From contig JAETSX010000024.1 of assembly GCA_021769425.1 (NCBI GenBank), forward strand, positions 1-50,498: a stretch of 50,498 nt of DNA, given 5' to 3'. The position numbers were made by a program, and so were the translations under genes. Source of the stretch: Eubacterium sp. (GTDB lineage Bacteria; Bacillota; Clostridia; Lachnospirales; Lachnospiraceae). Positions 8,413 through 17,330 of this stretch are shown piece by piece (position 1 is the stretch's first letter; each line of letters starts with the position of its first letter). Under the pieces are notes generated by a model. The model had not been told where the DNA came from. It was given only the letters and a program-made list of their open reading frames with translations, and searched no databases.

Positions 8413-9810
8413 TCAGCCAAACTTTTTTATCTCAAAGGACCTCTTCACACAATCCCTTGCCTCTTTTAAATCCCGAAATTGTTTATTGTAAATCATCTGC
8501 ACCAGCAAATTCCCAATGGCTGTTGCCTCCCCGGGGCCTGCGCATACGGTGCGCCCGGTATATTTTGCTGTCACCTGGTTCAGATACTCTGCATTAGAGC
8601 CGCCGCCCACCACGTAGATACAGTCATATTGCTTTCCCGTCATCTCTTCAATCTGCCGGATGGTATCTCCATAGCATTTGCCAAGGCTGTTATAGATAAC
8701 CGCCGAGGTCTCCCACTCATCCTGGGGCGCCTGCTGCCTTGTTCTTTCACAGTAAGACTTCACAGCTTCCGTCATGCTCTCAGGCGCTAAGAACATGTCA
8801 TCGTTGCAATCCACAATGGATGCAATCTTCTGTTTCTGCGCCTGTTCACAGATATATCCATAGGAGCGCTCTTCTGCAAATTCCTTTCGGACAGACTGGA
8901 TCATCCAAAGCCCCATAATATTTTTCAGATACCGGAACCGGTACTCATAACCTCCCTCATTTGTAAGGTTCCGAAGCCTGCTTTCCTCTGAGCAGTCCGC
9001 TTCCAAAAGCTCCGTTCCCATCAAAGACCAGGTACCGGAACTGATATACAGCGCATCCTCCTCTGTAGTCGGTATAGCGGCTACGGCAGAACCCGTATCA
9101 TGGGTGGCAGGCAGAATCACCTGACAATCAAAACCTACCTCATCCCGGATCTCTTTGCGGAAATTTCCCACCAAAGCGCCCGGACGGCTGATGGTTCCGA
9201 ATATCTTTCTGGGATATCCCAGCATATCGATCAGTTCATAATCCCAGTCCTTTGAATCAGGGCTTACCAACTGTGTGGTGGTGGCATTGGTGTACTCTGT
9301 CCGCTTCTCCCCTGTCAAAAGAAAATTGAAATAATCCGGAATTAGCAGCATACTCTCTGCCTTTTCAAAAAGCTCCGGCTCCTTCTGCTTTACCGCCATC
9401 AACTGATAGATTGTATTAAATATCTGCTTCTGTATGCCGGTGCGCGCGTACAAATCCTTTAATGAAATTTCCTCATACACCTTTGCATCCATCCCATTGG
9501 TCCTGTCATCCCGGTATCCATAGGTTTTTCCAAGAATCCGGTCACTTTGATCTAACAGCACATAATCCACAGCCCAGGTGTCGATCCCCATAAAGGACGG
9601 CGTCTTTCCAAGCTCCCTGCACTTTTTCAGGCCCTCTTTTATCTCATAAAACAGCGCATCCACATCCCAGCAAAGGCTTCCGTCCACACGCTTCATGCCA
9701 TTTGGAAAACGGTAAACCTCTTCCAGCCGGAGCTTTCCATCCTCAAGGCTTCCCAGCATATGCCGTCCGCTGGATGCGCCGATATCCACAGCCAGATAAT
9801 ATGTATCCAT
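8413..9810 (-). CDS. rhaB: Rhamnulokinase
   Basis: A 465-residue FGGY-family sugar kinase that phosphorylates L-rhamnulose at O-1. The N-terminal phosphate-1 motif is DIGASSGRHMLG. The segments GIDTWAVDYVLLD and YRDDRTNGM are typical of RhaB. The adenosine/phosphate-2 motif GGGSNAEYLNQ is near the C-terminus, with ATHDTGSAVAAIP in the middle. The frame is open 17 codons further upstream, but GGAGG lies nine bases before the ATG at 9810, and the usual RhaB N-terminus starts there. It is the first gene of the minus-strand rhamnose operon, divergent from the AraC regulator at 10063. Confidence 0.94.
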   Translation of the reverse strand: MDTYYLAVDIGASSGRHMLGSLEDGKLRLEEVYRFPNGMKRVDGSLCWDVDALFYEIKEGLKKCRELGKTPSFMGIDTWAVDYVLLDQSDRILGKTYGYRDDRTNGMDAKVYEEISLKDLYARTGIQKQIFNTIYQLMAVKQKEPELFEKAESMLLIPDYFNFLLTGEKRTEYTNATTTQLVSPDSKDWDYELIDMLGYPRKIFGTISRPGALVGNFRKEIRDEVGFDCQVILPATHDTGSAVAAIPTTEEDALYISSGTWSLMGTELLEADCSEESRLRNLTNEGGYEYRFRYLKNIMGLWMIQSVRKEFAEERSYGYICEQAQKQKIASIVDCNDDMFLAPESMTEAVKSYCERTRQQAPQDEWETSAVIYNSLGKCYGDTIRQIEEMTGKQYDCIYVVGGGSNAEYLNQVTAKYTGRTVCAGPGEATAIGNLLVQMIYNKQFRDLKEARDCVKRSFEIKKFG

Positions 9811-9897
9811 CTTTTTTCCTCCTTTTCCTTTCCCTTCCGGCTTCCCTGTTGCTAAAATCATTTTAATCTGTTTTCCAGTGCAAAAAAAGGTCTTGAT

Positions 9898-9925
9898 ATT
9901 CTAAAAAAAGGGACTTTATTTGCAA
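9898..9925 (-). promoter_or_regulatory. Candidate promoter of the rha operon
   Basis: On the minus strand, TTGCAA (9920-9925) and TAGAAT (9898-9903) are 16 bases apart, about 90 bases before the rhaB start. Upstream, TTTGC and GCAAA half-sites (about 9919-9945) could be contacts for the divergent AraC regulator (inference). Confidence 0.45.
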
Positions 9926-9984
9926 AACAGCATCCCAATGGCAAATCACCGTCCAAAACCGTTTTGAAAGATCGCCGAAAAGGA

Positions 9985-10013
9985 TTGATGTCATCTGCAG
10001 CCCAGTATATAAT
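9985..10013 (+). promoter_or_regulatory. Sigma-70-type promoter of the AraC-type regulator
   Basis: TTGATG (9985-9990), a 17-base spacer and a consensus TATAAT (10008-10013) lie about 50 bases before the ATG at 10063. It points away from the rha operon promoter. Confidence 0.75.
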
Positions 10014-10062
10014 AGAAAAAGGGTTAATAGAAAGCATCTTCCAAAGCAAAGGAGGAATCCTT

Positions 10063-11031
10063 ATGAACCATGCATTATTGAACAAACTGCGGAAAATAAC
10101 CCCCGAAGAACAGGCCATTTTAGACGGATGCTTTGACATCCAGAAAAATCTGTATACCGGCAAAAAAGACTTTATTATTGACAGCCGGCTCCTGTTATCC
10201 AAAGGAAAACTGATCGATGTCCGTCCCCACACCAGATTTGCACATTTCCCCAGACATCGCCATAACTATGTGGAAATGGTCTATATGTGCAGCGGAAGCA
10301 CCACTCACACGATTAATGATACAGACAGAATTATCCTGAATGAGGGAGATCTGTTATTCCTGAACCAAAATGTTACGCAGGAAATAGAAGCTGCCGGAGC
10401 AAATGATATTGCCGTTAATTTTATCATCCTTCCGGAATTTTTCGATCATGCCTTCCACATGATCGAGCAGGAAAACGTACTGCGGGACTTCCTGATTTCC
10501 ACCTTATCCCAGGATACTTCCCTGACCAGCTATCTGCATTTTAAAGCCAGGGACATTCTCCCCGTGCAGAATCTTCTGGAAAACATGATATGGACATTGA
10601 TTGAGCAGAAAACCGCCACAAATACGATCAATCAGATCTCTATGGGCCTTTTGTTTCTGAACCTGTCCGCATTTGCGGAAAATATCAACCAGAATTATCC
10701 GAACCAGTATGAACAGAATCTGGTTTTTTCCGTATTGAAATATATTGAAACTCATTACAAGAACGGGACCCTTGCAGACATTGCAGATGAATTGAACCAG
10801 GAGACTTACTATATCAGCCGCCTTCTGAAAAAACATACCGGTTCTAACTTTAAAGAACTCTTACAGCAGAGAAAGCTCCAGCAGGCTGTTTACCTGCTGA
10901 AGCAGACTCCTCTTACGGTTGACTCTGTCATGGAAGCAATCGGGTATGATAACAGCAGTTACTTTTACCGGAAGTTCCGGGAAAAGTATCACTGCACGCC
11001 GAAAGAATACCGCCGGCGTTTATTCGAATAA
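10063..11031 (+). CDS. AraC-family regulator with N-terminal cupin, probable rhamnose regulator
   Basis: A 322-residue protein. The N-terminal half is a cupin sensor (FPRHRHNYVEMVYMCSGS, then LNEGDLLFLNQN). The C-terminal 100 residues hold two helix-turn-helix motifs: TLADIADELNQETYYISRLL, and SVMEAIGYDNSSYFYRKFRE with the CTPKEYR family signature. AAGGAGG lies just before the ATG at 10063; the frame is open 33 codons further upstream without a ribosome site. It is divergent from rhaB, so it probably activates the rhamnose operon in response to L-rhamnose or L-rhamnulose (inference). Its last four codons overlap, tail to tail, the end of the GH78 gene. Confidence 0.88.
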   Translation: MNHALLNKLRKITPEEQAILDGCFDIQKNLYTGKKDFIIDSRLLLSKGKLIDVRPHTRFAHFPRHRHNYVEMVYMCSGSTTHTINDTDRIILNEGDLLFLNQNVTQEIEAAGANDIAVNFIILPEFFDHAFHMIEQENVLRDFLISTLSQDTSLTSYLHFKARDILPVQNLLENMIWTLIEQKTATNTINQISMGLLFLNLSAFAENINQNYPNQYEQNLVFSVLKYIETHYKNGTLADIADELNQETYYISRLLKKHTGSNFKELLQQRKLQQAVYLLKQTPLTVDSVMEAIGYDNSSYFYRKFREKYHCTPKEYRRRLFE

Positions 11032-12624
11032 ATACCGGAACTTTTCATTTTTCCTGTAAAATTTCCGCAGCAGGTAAGTTGGAGTGCAGCTCCAGGCATG
11101 GCAATAGCTGTTTACCATACTGGAACCGTAAGGAGATTCATATTTATTATAGGGATTATACAGTTCCCAGAAAGTATCCGCCCCATCCCGGATCATTTCG
11201 CCCCAATACCGTTTCATCTCTTCCAGGGCAAGTTCCTCTTCCCCGCAGCGAATCAAAGCGTCCATATAGTGATGATACATATAAGGGGTCACCATACGGA
11301 TTCTGGGATTCACCTGCATGGTATGCAGCATCAGCTCCCTGCTCTTTTCCCTGTCAAAAACCCTGGCCAGAACCATCCAAACCTGTGTGACCCAGGAAAC
11401 CTGCCGCTCTTCTCCGCTGACAAACATTCCCTGCCCTTCATCCCAGAACACATCCACAGCGGCTTGTTTCAGCCTGACCATCCAGTTTTCCAGTTCCTGG
11501 GCTTTCCCCGGCTCTCCCATCAAGTAAGCCAACCGGATTCCATAGCGTATGGCGTAAATCAAAACCGCCTGGGCGCCCGCCTGTTTGTTCAGCCCCTCTC
11601 CCCAGTCCAAAAAGCACCAGAAAGCGTCCCTTTGATCCACAACCACATATCTGTCGTCCAGCATGGTATGCAGACAGATGTCAATCTGTTGGATTGCCTG
11701 GGGATACAGCTCCCGCAGAGTCTCTTCATCTTTGGAAGCTTCATAGTAATCTAACAGGGCGGGGCAGAAAAACAGCGCATAATCCATCAGATAGGTATCA
11801 TCCACTTTGAAATCCGGTTCATGGAAGAAACACGCACCCATGCGTCCGTCCTCAAAGGTCATGCCGGCAAAAAGGTACAGGCACCTTTTCACCATATCAT
11901 AATTTTTAAATGTTACATAATTGGCCCTGGCCTGCAGCCTGAGATCCCCCAGCCACAGCCGTTTGTCCCGTTTCACCCCATCCTCAAAAACACTCTGCAT
12001 ACAATCCATCAGCGTTTTAATGCTGACGCGGTCCATCTGGTTCAGAATCTCTTCTTTTGCCCCTAAAGGTTCCACCGTATCCATCTCCGCCGCTGAAACA
12101 TAGTCGCAGGATACATTCCGAAAAGCCAGGGCATACTTGGGTGAAGTGTCCAGCACTTCTATCTGCATATACCGGAATGCATACCGCCGCGGCATGGCCA
12201 CAGCAGCCGGCAGGATGTCAAGATGCAGATATTCTTCCTGAATCCAGGATTTGCTGAGCCATCCGTCATAGGCGGCGGAATCCTCCAAAAGCTCCGCCGG
12301 AACCTCTGCAAATTTCACCCTCAGATATGCCGGCGCATCATAATGGTTTCCAATGGGCGCCGCCGTAAATGAGACATATCCCACCTGATGGTCGCCGAAA
12401 TCTAATATCATACTGTCTCCCTTTGAAAATGTCTGTTTTGACAGTGTGCCTGCATCTGTCGTTTCATGGACGATGCATTCATGGGAAGGCAGCTCTTCCA
12501 CCCGGACGATACGTTTTGGCTGGATTACCCTTTTATTCAGCACTGGTTCCAGAGCTGCTGCCTTATCCAGAAAATCCTGATTTGTCTTTGTTTTGAAATT
12601 TTCTATAATACTGTAAGATGCCAT
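11020..12624 (-). CDS. GH78 alpha-L-rhamnosidase-like protein, short form
   Basis: About 534 residues from the ATG at 12624, which has AGGA seven bases upstream; an ATG four codons earlier is possible. The (alpha/alpha)6 barrel signature of GH78 is clear: EDGVKRDKRLWLGDLRLQA (general-acid region), then DGADTFWELYNPYNK, and NSYCHAWSCTPTYLL near the end. The N-terminal part is a beta-sandwich only, so it is shorter than classical 700-1000-residue rhamnosidases. There is no signal peptide, so it would act in the cytoplasm on imported rhamnosides and feed rhamnose to the neighbouring pathway. It converges with the AraC gene with a 12-base overlap. Confidence 0.85.
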   Translation of the reverse strand: MASYSIIENFKTKTNQDFLDKAAALEPVLNKRVIQPKRIVRVEELPSHECIVHETTDAGTLSKQTFSKGDSMILDFGDHQVGYVSFTAAPIGNHYDAPAYLRVKFAEVPAELLEDSAAYDGWLSKSWIQEEYLHLDILPAAVAMPRRYAFRYMQIEVLDTSPKYALAFRNVSCDYVSAAEMDTVEPLGAKEEILNQMDRVSIKTLMDCMQSVFEDGVKRDKRLWLGDLRLQARANYVTFKNYDMVKRCLYLFAGMTFEDGRMGACFFHEPDFKVDDTYLMDYALFFCPALLDYYEASKDEETLRELYPQAIQQIDICLHTMLDDRYVVVDQRDAFWCFLDWGEGLNKQAGAQAVLIYAIRYGIRLAYLMGEPGKAQELENWMVRLKQAAVDVFWDEGQGMFVSGEERQVSWVTQVWMVLARVFDREKSRELMLHTMQVNPRIRMVTPYMYHHYMDALIRCGEEELALEEMKRYWGEMIRDGADTFWELYNPYNKYESPYGSSMVNSYCHAWSCTPTYLLRKFYRKNEKFRYLFE

Positions 12625-12708
12625 TATTTTCCTCATTTCCCAATCATTTATGCTGTTAATTCCCCAGCAATCCCCGGCAGCCAGAAAGTCCTTCCTGATG
12701 ATTTTCTC

Positions 12709-13925
12709 TTAAGACTGTCCGTTTTCTGAGCGTCTTTCATTTATTTCTTTTATGATCTGAGGATGAATCTTATCCAGATTATAAAAAAGCATCACCACAA
12801 TGCACCCAACCAAACATATCATCGGAATGATGCAAGTCGCCACACGGATTGCCGCCACTGCGGATTCCGTCTGCACCTTTGCCGTTCCGTCATAACCGCC
12901 CCAGGTCAGCACATACCCTACTACGGCCGTTGCTGCAGCGGATGCCAGTTTATTGACAAAACCGCTGATTGCCTGCTGTGTCCCGGCCAGATTTTTGCCG
13001 TTTTTCCACTCTCCGTAATCCACCGTATCCGCCAGCATGGAGAAAAACAGGCACTGCCGGAATCCCATGCCAAAGGCGCTGATCACCACTCCTGCCATAA
13101 TCATCGGAATAGAATTATAGGCAAAAAACAAAACTGTAAAACCAATGAGCTGAATGGCTGCCCCAAGATTTTGAATATCCCGCTTGCATATTTTCTTATT
13201 CAAAGCAGGCGTAATCACCATAGAAATAATTGGAACCAGCGTCATAATGCTTAATGCGGTGGAGGTATAATTTACATTCCCTACCACATAAGTAAAATAA
13301 TAGGCAAGCGTTGCAAACATTCCCAGATACCCTACAAAGAGGAAAAACGTCATCCCCAGCATCAGCATATACGGCTTATTATTCACCACATATTTCAGGT
13401 CATGGAATATATTCGAATTATCCTTTGCCTCCAACGGAGGATTGATTTCCCTTACACAGGCCACACAGATCACCATAATAACAATTACCATAATTCCAAA
13501 CACAATATTGGTACGGAAATACCCTTCAGCGTCATCTCCATTTCCCAGCTTTGCAATCAGGAATAACGCCATAGAGGCTGACGTAAGGGAACCTAGGGTG
13601 GAAAAGATAGACCGGGAGGTTGCAAGCTTGGTGCGTTCCGCCGGGTCTGCCGTCAAGGTCGGCAAAATGGAACCCATGGGAATATTAACCAATGTGTAGC
13701 CAAAGGAAAACAGCATATAAGTCAGCGTAGCATAAATCATTTTTCCTGTCGTTCCAAAGTCCGGAACCTTAAACAGGAGAATCATCCCTGCCGCAAGCAC
13801 CGGGGCGCCGAACAGCATATATGGCCTGTTGCGCCCTAATTTTGTATGAGTCCGGTCCACACATACGCCCACCAAGTAATCTGTGAATGCGTCAAACAGT
13901 TTCGTTCCCACAAACATGCCCGCAG
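12709..13925 (-). pseudogene. GPH-family sugar:cation symporter, N-terminally truncated
   Basis: About 402 residues of a glycoside-pentoside-hexuronide transporter. The family hallmark KLFDAFTDYLVGVCVDRT, with LGRNRPYMLFG after it, is at the very start. The second-half signature MLADTVDYGEWKNGKNLAGT is near residue 310. The usual first 40-50 residues (membrane span 1 and part of span 2) are missing. At about 13920-13930 the sequence switches, out of frame, to a GH3 gene. It is most likely non-functional, made by a deletion that removed the start of this gene and the end of GH3. The nearest ATG, at 13917, lacks a ribosome site. Confidence 0.8.
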
Positions 13926-14465
13926 GTGCACCTCCCGCAGCGCACGCTCACTGAGCTGTGAATTTGTGGTCATACGTTCAAATTCCTGGTCATTGCAGAT
14001 ATAATGCTTTAAGGTTGCCGCCACCCCCTGGCTCTGCAGTCCCTGAATATAAGATCCTGCCAGTTCACCTGAAACAACCGGATCTTCACTTAAATATTCA
14101 AAGTTCCGTCCGCACAGCGGATGCCTCTTAAGATTTACGCCCGGACGGAACAGCCAGCTTACCAGTTCCGGATTGGCACGGCATTCCAGCGCAAAATTCA
14201 CCCCTGTCTCATAGGCCAGATCGGTATCCCAGCTCATGCCAAGCGCCGCCGCGGACGGAAATGCCACCGGATGATATTTCCCATCTCCTTCGACAGGTTT
14301 TCCGGACCGAAGGTAATCCTCCCCGTTCCTGGGATTGTCCTGGGGAACATTTCCTTTTAACCCAAGCCGTTCCACCCTTCCAAAACTGCCTTCCTTTTGT
14401 GCGCAAAGTTCACATTTTTCTTCCAGAGTCAGCTGTGACAGAATTTCTTTTACTTTTGTTTTCAT
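13925..14465 (-). pseudogene. GH3 beta-glucosidase-type enzyme, only the N-terminal quarter
   Basis: From the ATG at 14465 (GGAGG upstream) the protein reads as the start of a GH3 enzyme: LSQLTLEEKCELCAQKEG, HPVAFPSAAALGMSWD, GVNLKRHPLCGRNFEYLSED and GVAATLKHYICNDQE. It breaks after SERALREVHLR, just before the strand carrying the nucleophile Asp. The remaining codons, to a stop at 13836, are GPH-gene sequence in the wrong frame. GH3 enzymes are normally about 700 residues, so the catalytic Asp and the whole C-terminal domain are absent. Confidence 0.85.
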
Positions 14466-14498
14466 GTGGCCCTCCTTTGAAATAATTTTGATACTTTT

Positions 14499-14526
14499 AT
14501 TATAAGTGTTTCCAAGTGAAATCCAA
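14499..14526 (-). promoter_or_regulatory. Candidate promoter of the GH3/GPH remnant
   Basis: On the minus strand TTGGAT (14521-14526) and a consensus TATAAT (14499-14504) are 16 bases apart, 34 bases before the GH3 start codon. Confidence 0.5.
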
Positions 14527-14533
14527 TAATCAT

Positions 14534-14582
14534 ATATGATATATTTAATTTATAATTTTTGATATATCATATTGTTTTTGAT
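14534..14582. promoter_or_regulatory. 11-bp inverted repeat in the GH3/AraC divergent spacer
   Basis: ATATGATATAT (14534-14544) and ATATATCATAT (14572-14582) form a perfect 11-base inverted repeat in the very AT-rich 349-base gap 14466-14814. It lies just upstream of the GH3 promoter and may be a binding site for the divergent AraC protein (inference). The rest of the gap holds a small GATGC/GCATC hairpin near 14632 and no gene. Confidence 0.4.
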
Positions 14583-14814
14583 TGAATTATTATACTGTTT
14601 TTGATATAATTAAAAATAATTTCCAAATACGTGATGCTTTGCATCATATCCTGAAACACCAGTTTCTTATAGGAACTTTCTATCTTTGGATACGGACGGA
14701 AATATCGGATTGCATTTTCACACACTAACCGGACGGCATTCCTGTGCATCAAAACATAGATTGTTTTCTGTACTGGACAAACAGAAAAATAGAACAAAAG
14801 GAGCAGCGCTTTCT

Positions 14815-15858
14815 ATGGAAAATTACAGAATGATTATGAAAACACTGGAAGAGTATAATTCAGCCGAATTATTTTACAGAGAATATTATTATGCGAAGCA
14901 TTCCGCAAACCCAAAAGCTCTGGAATCTTTCTTAAGCAAGCATTCCAAAGAAGAAATCCGGGCGAAGAACTTAATCTGCCCGGAATTATCCGGATACGGA
15001 TATGAGACAATCGGAGAACGCACCCTATACAAGCTGGATTCCGCCCACAACATCCGCATTGAAAAGCACAACCGGTATTCTCCCATCTATCTCCACGAAC
15101 ATGAATATTTTGAACTGTTTTATGTATTGACCGGTTCCTGCACCCACTTTATCAATCAGGAAGAATCCGTGCTCCCCAAAGGGTCACTGTGCTTTATTTC
15201 ACCTTATTTTAAACATAAAATAGGGGTATTTGACGACAGTATCATTCTGAATATTTTCATTCAGCGGAGTACCTTTGACGATATTTTCTTTAATATGATA
15301 CGCTCCCAGAATATTCTGTCCCAATTTTTTCTCAGCAGCCTGACTGCCACCTCCAATATTTCCCATCTGCAGTTTTTGATTGATGATGAGGAACTGGAAC
15401 AACTCCTTCTCTCCATGATTCTGGAGGAAGTAGTGGAAGATGAATATACAAACAGAATTCTCAACTCTCTGATGGGGGTGTTTTTTACCAAGCTGATTCG
15501 GAAATACGGACGAACTGCCCTGATTAAAAAAACGAACCAGAATATTCCGGAAAACGGACAGGATATGCTGGCCTACATTAATGACCAGTACAAAACGATT
15601 ACTTTAGAAAAACTGGCGGAACATTTTAACTATTCTGTAGAACACTGTTCCAGGCTGATTCGGCAGGTGACCGGACAGACCTTTACTTCATTTTTGAGAA
15701 ATATCAGGCTGAGGCGGGCAGAAACATTACTGCTCACCACCTCATCCAGCATAGATGAAATCAGCTATCTGGTAGGGTACGAGAATTCCAGCACACTGAT
15801 TTCCCTGTTTAAGAAGAAATTCGGCATGACGCCAGGGCAGTACCGGAAACGGAATTAA
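14815..15858 (+). CDS. AraC-family regulator with N-terminal cupin
   Basis: A 347-residue protein from the ATG at 14815 (AAGGAG upstream). It has a cupin core (YLHEHEYFELFYVLTGSCTH, then LPKGSLCFISPYFKH) and a C-terminal double helix-turn-helix (TLEKLAEHFNYSVEHCSRLI; IDEISYLVGYENSSTLISLF; ending MTPGQYRKR). The longer frame upstream has no ribosome site. It is divergent from the GH3/GPH remnant, so it probably controlled beta-glucoside uptake and hydrolysis (inference). With its targets broken it may now lack a local regulon. A small acidic helical N-terminus (about 80 residues) precedes the cupin. Confidence 0.88.
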   Translation: MENYRMIMKTLEEYNSAELFYREYYYAKHSANPKALESFLSKHSKEEIRAKNLICPELSGYGYETIGERTLYKLDSAHNIRIEKHNRYSPIYLHEHEYFELFYVLTGSCTHFINQEESVLPKGSLCFISPYFKHKIGVFDDSIILNIFIQRSTFDDIFFNMIRSQNILSQFFLSSLTATSNISHLQFLIDDEELEQLLLSMILEEVVEDEYTNRILNSLMGVFFTKLIRKYGRTALIKKTNQNIPENGQDMLAYINDQYKTITLEKLAEHFNYSVEHCSRLIRQVTGQTFTSFLRNIRLRRAETLLLTTSSSIDEISYLVGYENSSTLISLFKKKFGMTPGQYRKRN

Positions 15859-15861
15859 GCC

Positions 15862-15987
15862 GCGATAGCCCGGGCAGTACTGATTATTGATGATGAAGAA
15901 ATGATATTATCCATGCTGGAAAAGTGTTTAGAAGAAAAGTTTTCCGTATATACGGCGGATAACGCCAAAAAGACATTGGAATTTTAG
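15862..15987 (+). pseudogene. Response-regulator receiver remnant
   Basis: The frame reads RAVLIIDDEEMILSMLEKCL, then EEKFSVYTADNAKKTLE, then TAG. This is the first 40 residues of a receiver domain, with the acidic DDE pocket but no phospho-acceptor Asp or later strands. It has no start codon of its own. It follows the AraC gene by a few bases and opens a 2-kb run of gene fragments. Confidence 0.65.
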
Positions 15988-16300
15988 TTGGATGAGAATG
16001 CAGGCGGTTATGTTTTGGATATAGATAACAGCCATATTGCATGTCAGCCTTTAAGCATGTGGGATCATACCGGCTGTTCCAGTTCTTATGCCGCCATGAT
16101 TGGTTTGCCTGCTTTTCATATTGCCATTGGCATTGAGGCAACTGCGGCGATATATAACCGAAAGAAACTTTGGACGCCAATTACTGTCCTGAAAGGATAT
16201 TTAGACTATTTAGAGAAAAATAGTCCACAGGATAAGCTTACAGAAGATATGCTTTTGGGTACGGTGTCATCTAGGCAAGGGGCAGTAACCGCCTACCGCC
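15988..16300 (+). pseudogene. Sensor histidine-kinase remnant (membrane and DHp part)
   Basis: The frame contains a hydrophobic segment followed by LWTPITVLKGYLDYLEKNS and DKLTEDMLLGTVSS. This matches the dimerisation helix of a histidine kinase just after the H-box. The H-box His itself is lost: the usual HDLRTP is degraded to KKLWTP. The ATPase domain is absent. With the preceding receiver fragment it suggests the ruins of a two-component pair. Confidence 0.5.
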
Positions 16301-16395
16301 TTCAGGAGTCACTGCATTCTGAGAGCGCCTGGGAAAATTTAATGAACGGTGCAATATGTACTCTGTTCGGAGCCGGAATAGCGGCGGTTCTTGCA

Positions 16396-16808
16396 AAAAA
16401 ATGGGGCGAAGGGAGAATGTCTGCAATTTTGGCCATAGAGGATGGCCGGGCAGTAAATCGAAATTTAGAGAATCTAAAACAGTTCTACGATATGGGAGTC
16501 CGGGCATTGTCACTTACATAGAATGCACATAATTGCTTCAGAGCGCCGAATTCTGCAGATCCAACAATTATGAAGGAAGGACTTACGGAATTTGGCAAGG
16601 AGGCTGTCGCGTACATGCAAGAGTTGGGAATGCTGGTGGATGTTTCGCATTTGTCCGAGGGGGCTTTTATGATGTGTGGCTGATGTGTGTAAAAAACCTT
16701 TTGCCGCTACCCATTCAAACTGCATGGCATTAAGCCCCCATCAAAGAAACCTGACAGATGAACAGCTGCAGATACTGGGAAATACCGGGAGTGTGGTAGG
16801 GAATGTAA
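16396..16808 (+). pseudogene. Peptidase M19 (membrane-dipeptidase family) remnant
   Basis: Segments in shifting frames read KKWGEGRMSAILAIEDGRAV, FYDMGVRALSLT, then TAG where TGG (Trp) is expected, NSADPTIMKEGLTEFGKEAV, MQELGMLVDVSHLSEG, and CKKPFAATHSNCMALSPHQR followed by LTDEQLQILGNTGSVVG. These are the middle of an M19 zinc dipeptidase, including the DVSH and ATHSN metal-site His residues. At least one nonsense change (16519-16521) and a frameshift near 16670 break it. Both ends are missing. Confidence 0.75.
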
Positions 16809-16821
16809 AGAACCGGATTCG

Positions 16822-16861
16822 GCGCTCCATATCAACCTGCTTTCTGATTGATATGGAGCGC
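16822..16861. repeat. Perfect 14-bp inverted repeat with 12-base loop
   Basis: GCGCTCCATATCAA (16822-16835) is repeated in inverse orientation at 16848-16861. No T-run follows on either strand. It sits exactly where recognisable M19 sequence ends, so it may mark a rearrangement junction. Confidence 0.7.
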
Positions 16862-16871
16862 TTTACGGCAT

Positions 16872-17230
16872 TCAATGAAGTCTATGCCAGGTGCTGATGG
16901 CAGATATGGATAAACGCGGCATAACGGCCCTGAGAAAAAATGGCTCTGTCAATTCACAGGGAGAGAGAAGACAGACTGTTCTGCGCCAGGATAAAGAGCG
17001 CTGCTGCTGCCGATAGCAAACAACATCCTGGTATCCTTCGGTATTCCGTTCATTGCGGATGTCTTGAAGGAGTCTGTTTAAACGAGTATTGGCAATGGTT
17101 TTCTCCAAAGCGGCGCTGATACAGTTTGTGTGTGATGCGCCTACTTCAGCGGCATATTTTTGATAATCGGTCTTGTTTTCATGAAAAATTACTCCGGCGG
17201 TTAAATATCGCAGCAGATTACGCAGAACAA
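16872..17230 (-). pseudogene. Coding-like remnant of unknown family
   Basis: On the minus strand one frame stays open for over 110 codons with protein-like composition. It includes LRYLTAGVIFHENKTDYQKY, AAEVGASHTNCISAALEKTI and NTRLNRLLQDIRNERNTEGY. I cannot assign it. The AAEVG..HTNCISAALEKTI part is vaguely like a helix-turn-helix. There is no start codon with a ribosome site at the upstream end. It lies between the M19 and HsdR fragments and is probably another truncated gene. Confidence 0.3.
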
Positions 17231-17330
17231 ATCTTCATATGCAAGGCCAAAGATTGAGCTGTAGCGGTAATTATTATGTGACGTATCCTATCTGCTCAAT
17301 ACCTCTTCAGAGAATCTGCCGCTGTGTTGT

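Noticed and set aside
8168-8597. Genes in the rhaB-isomerase spacer
   Set aside because: Frames run over a palindromic dispersed repeat and into rhaB antisense; no start signals.
16822-16861. Terminator
   Set aside because: A perfect stem but no T-run on either side, and it lies inside gene fragments.
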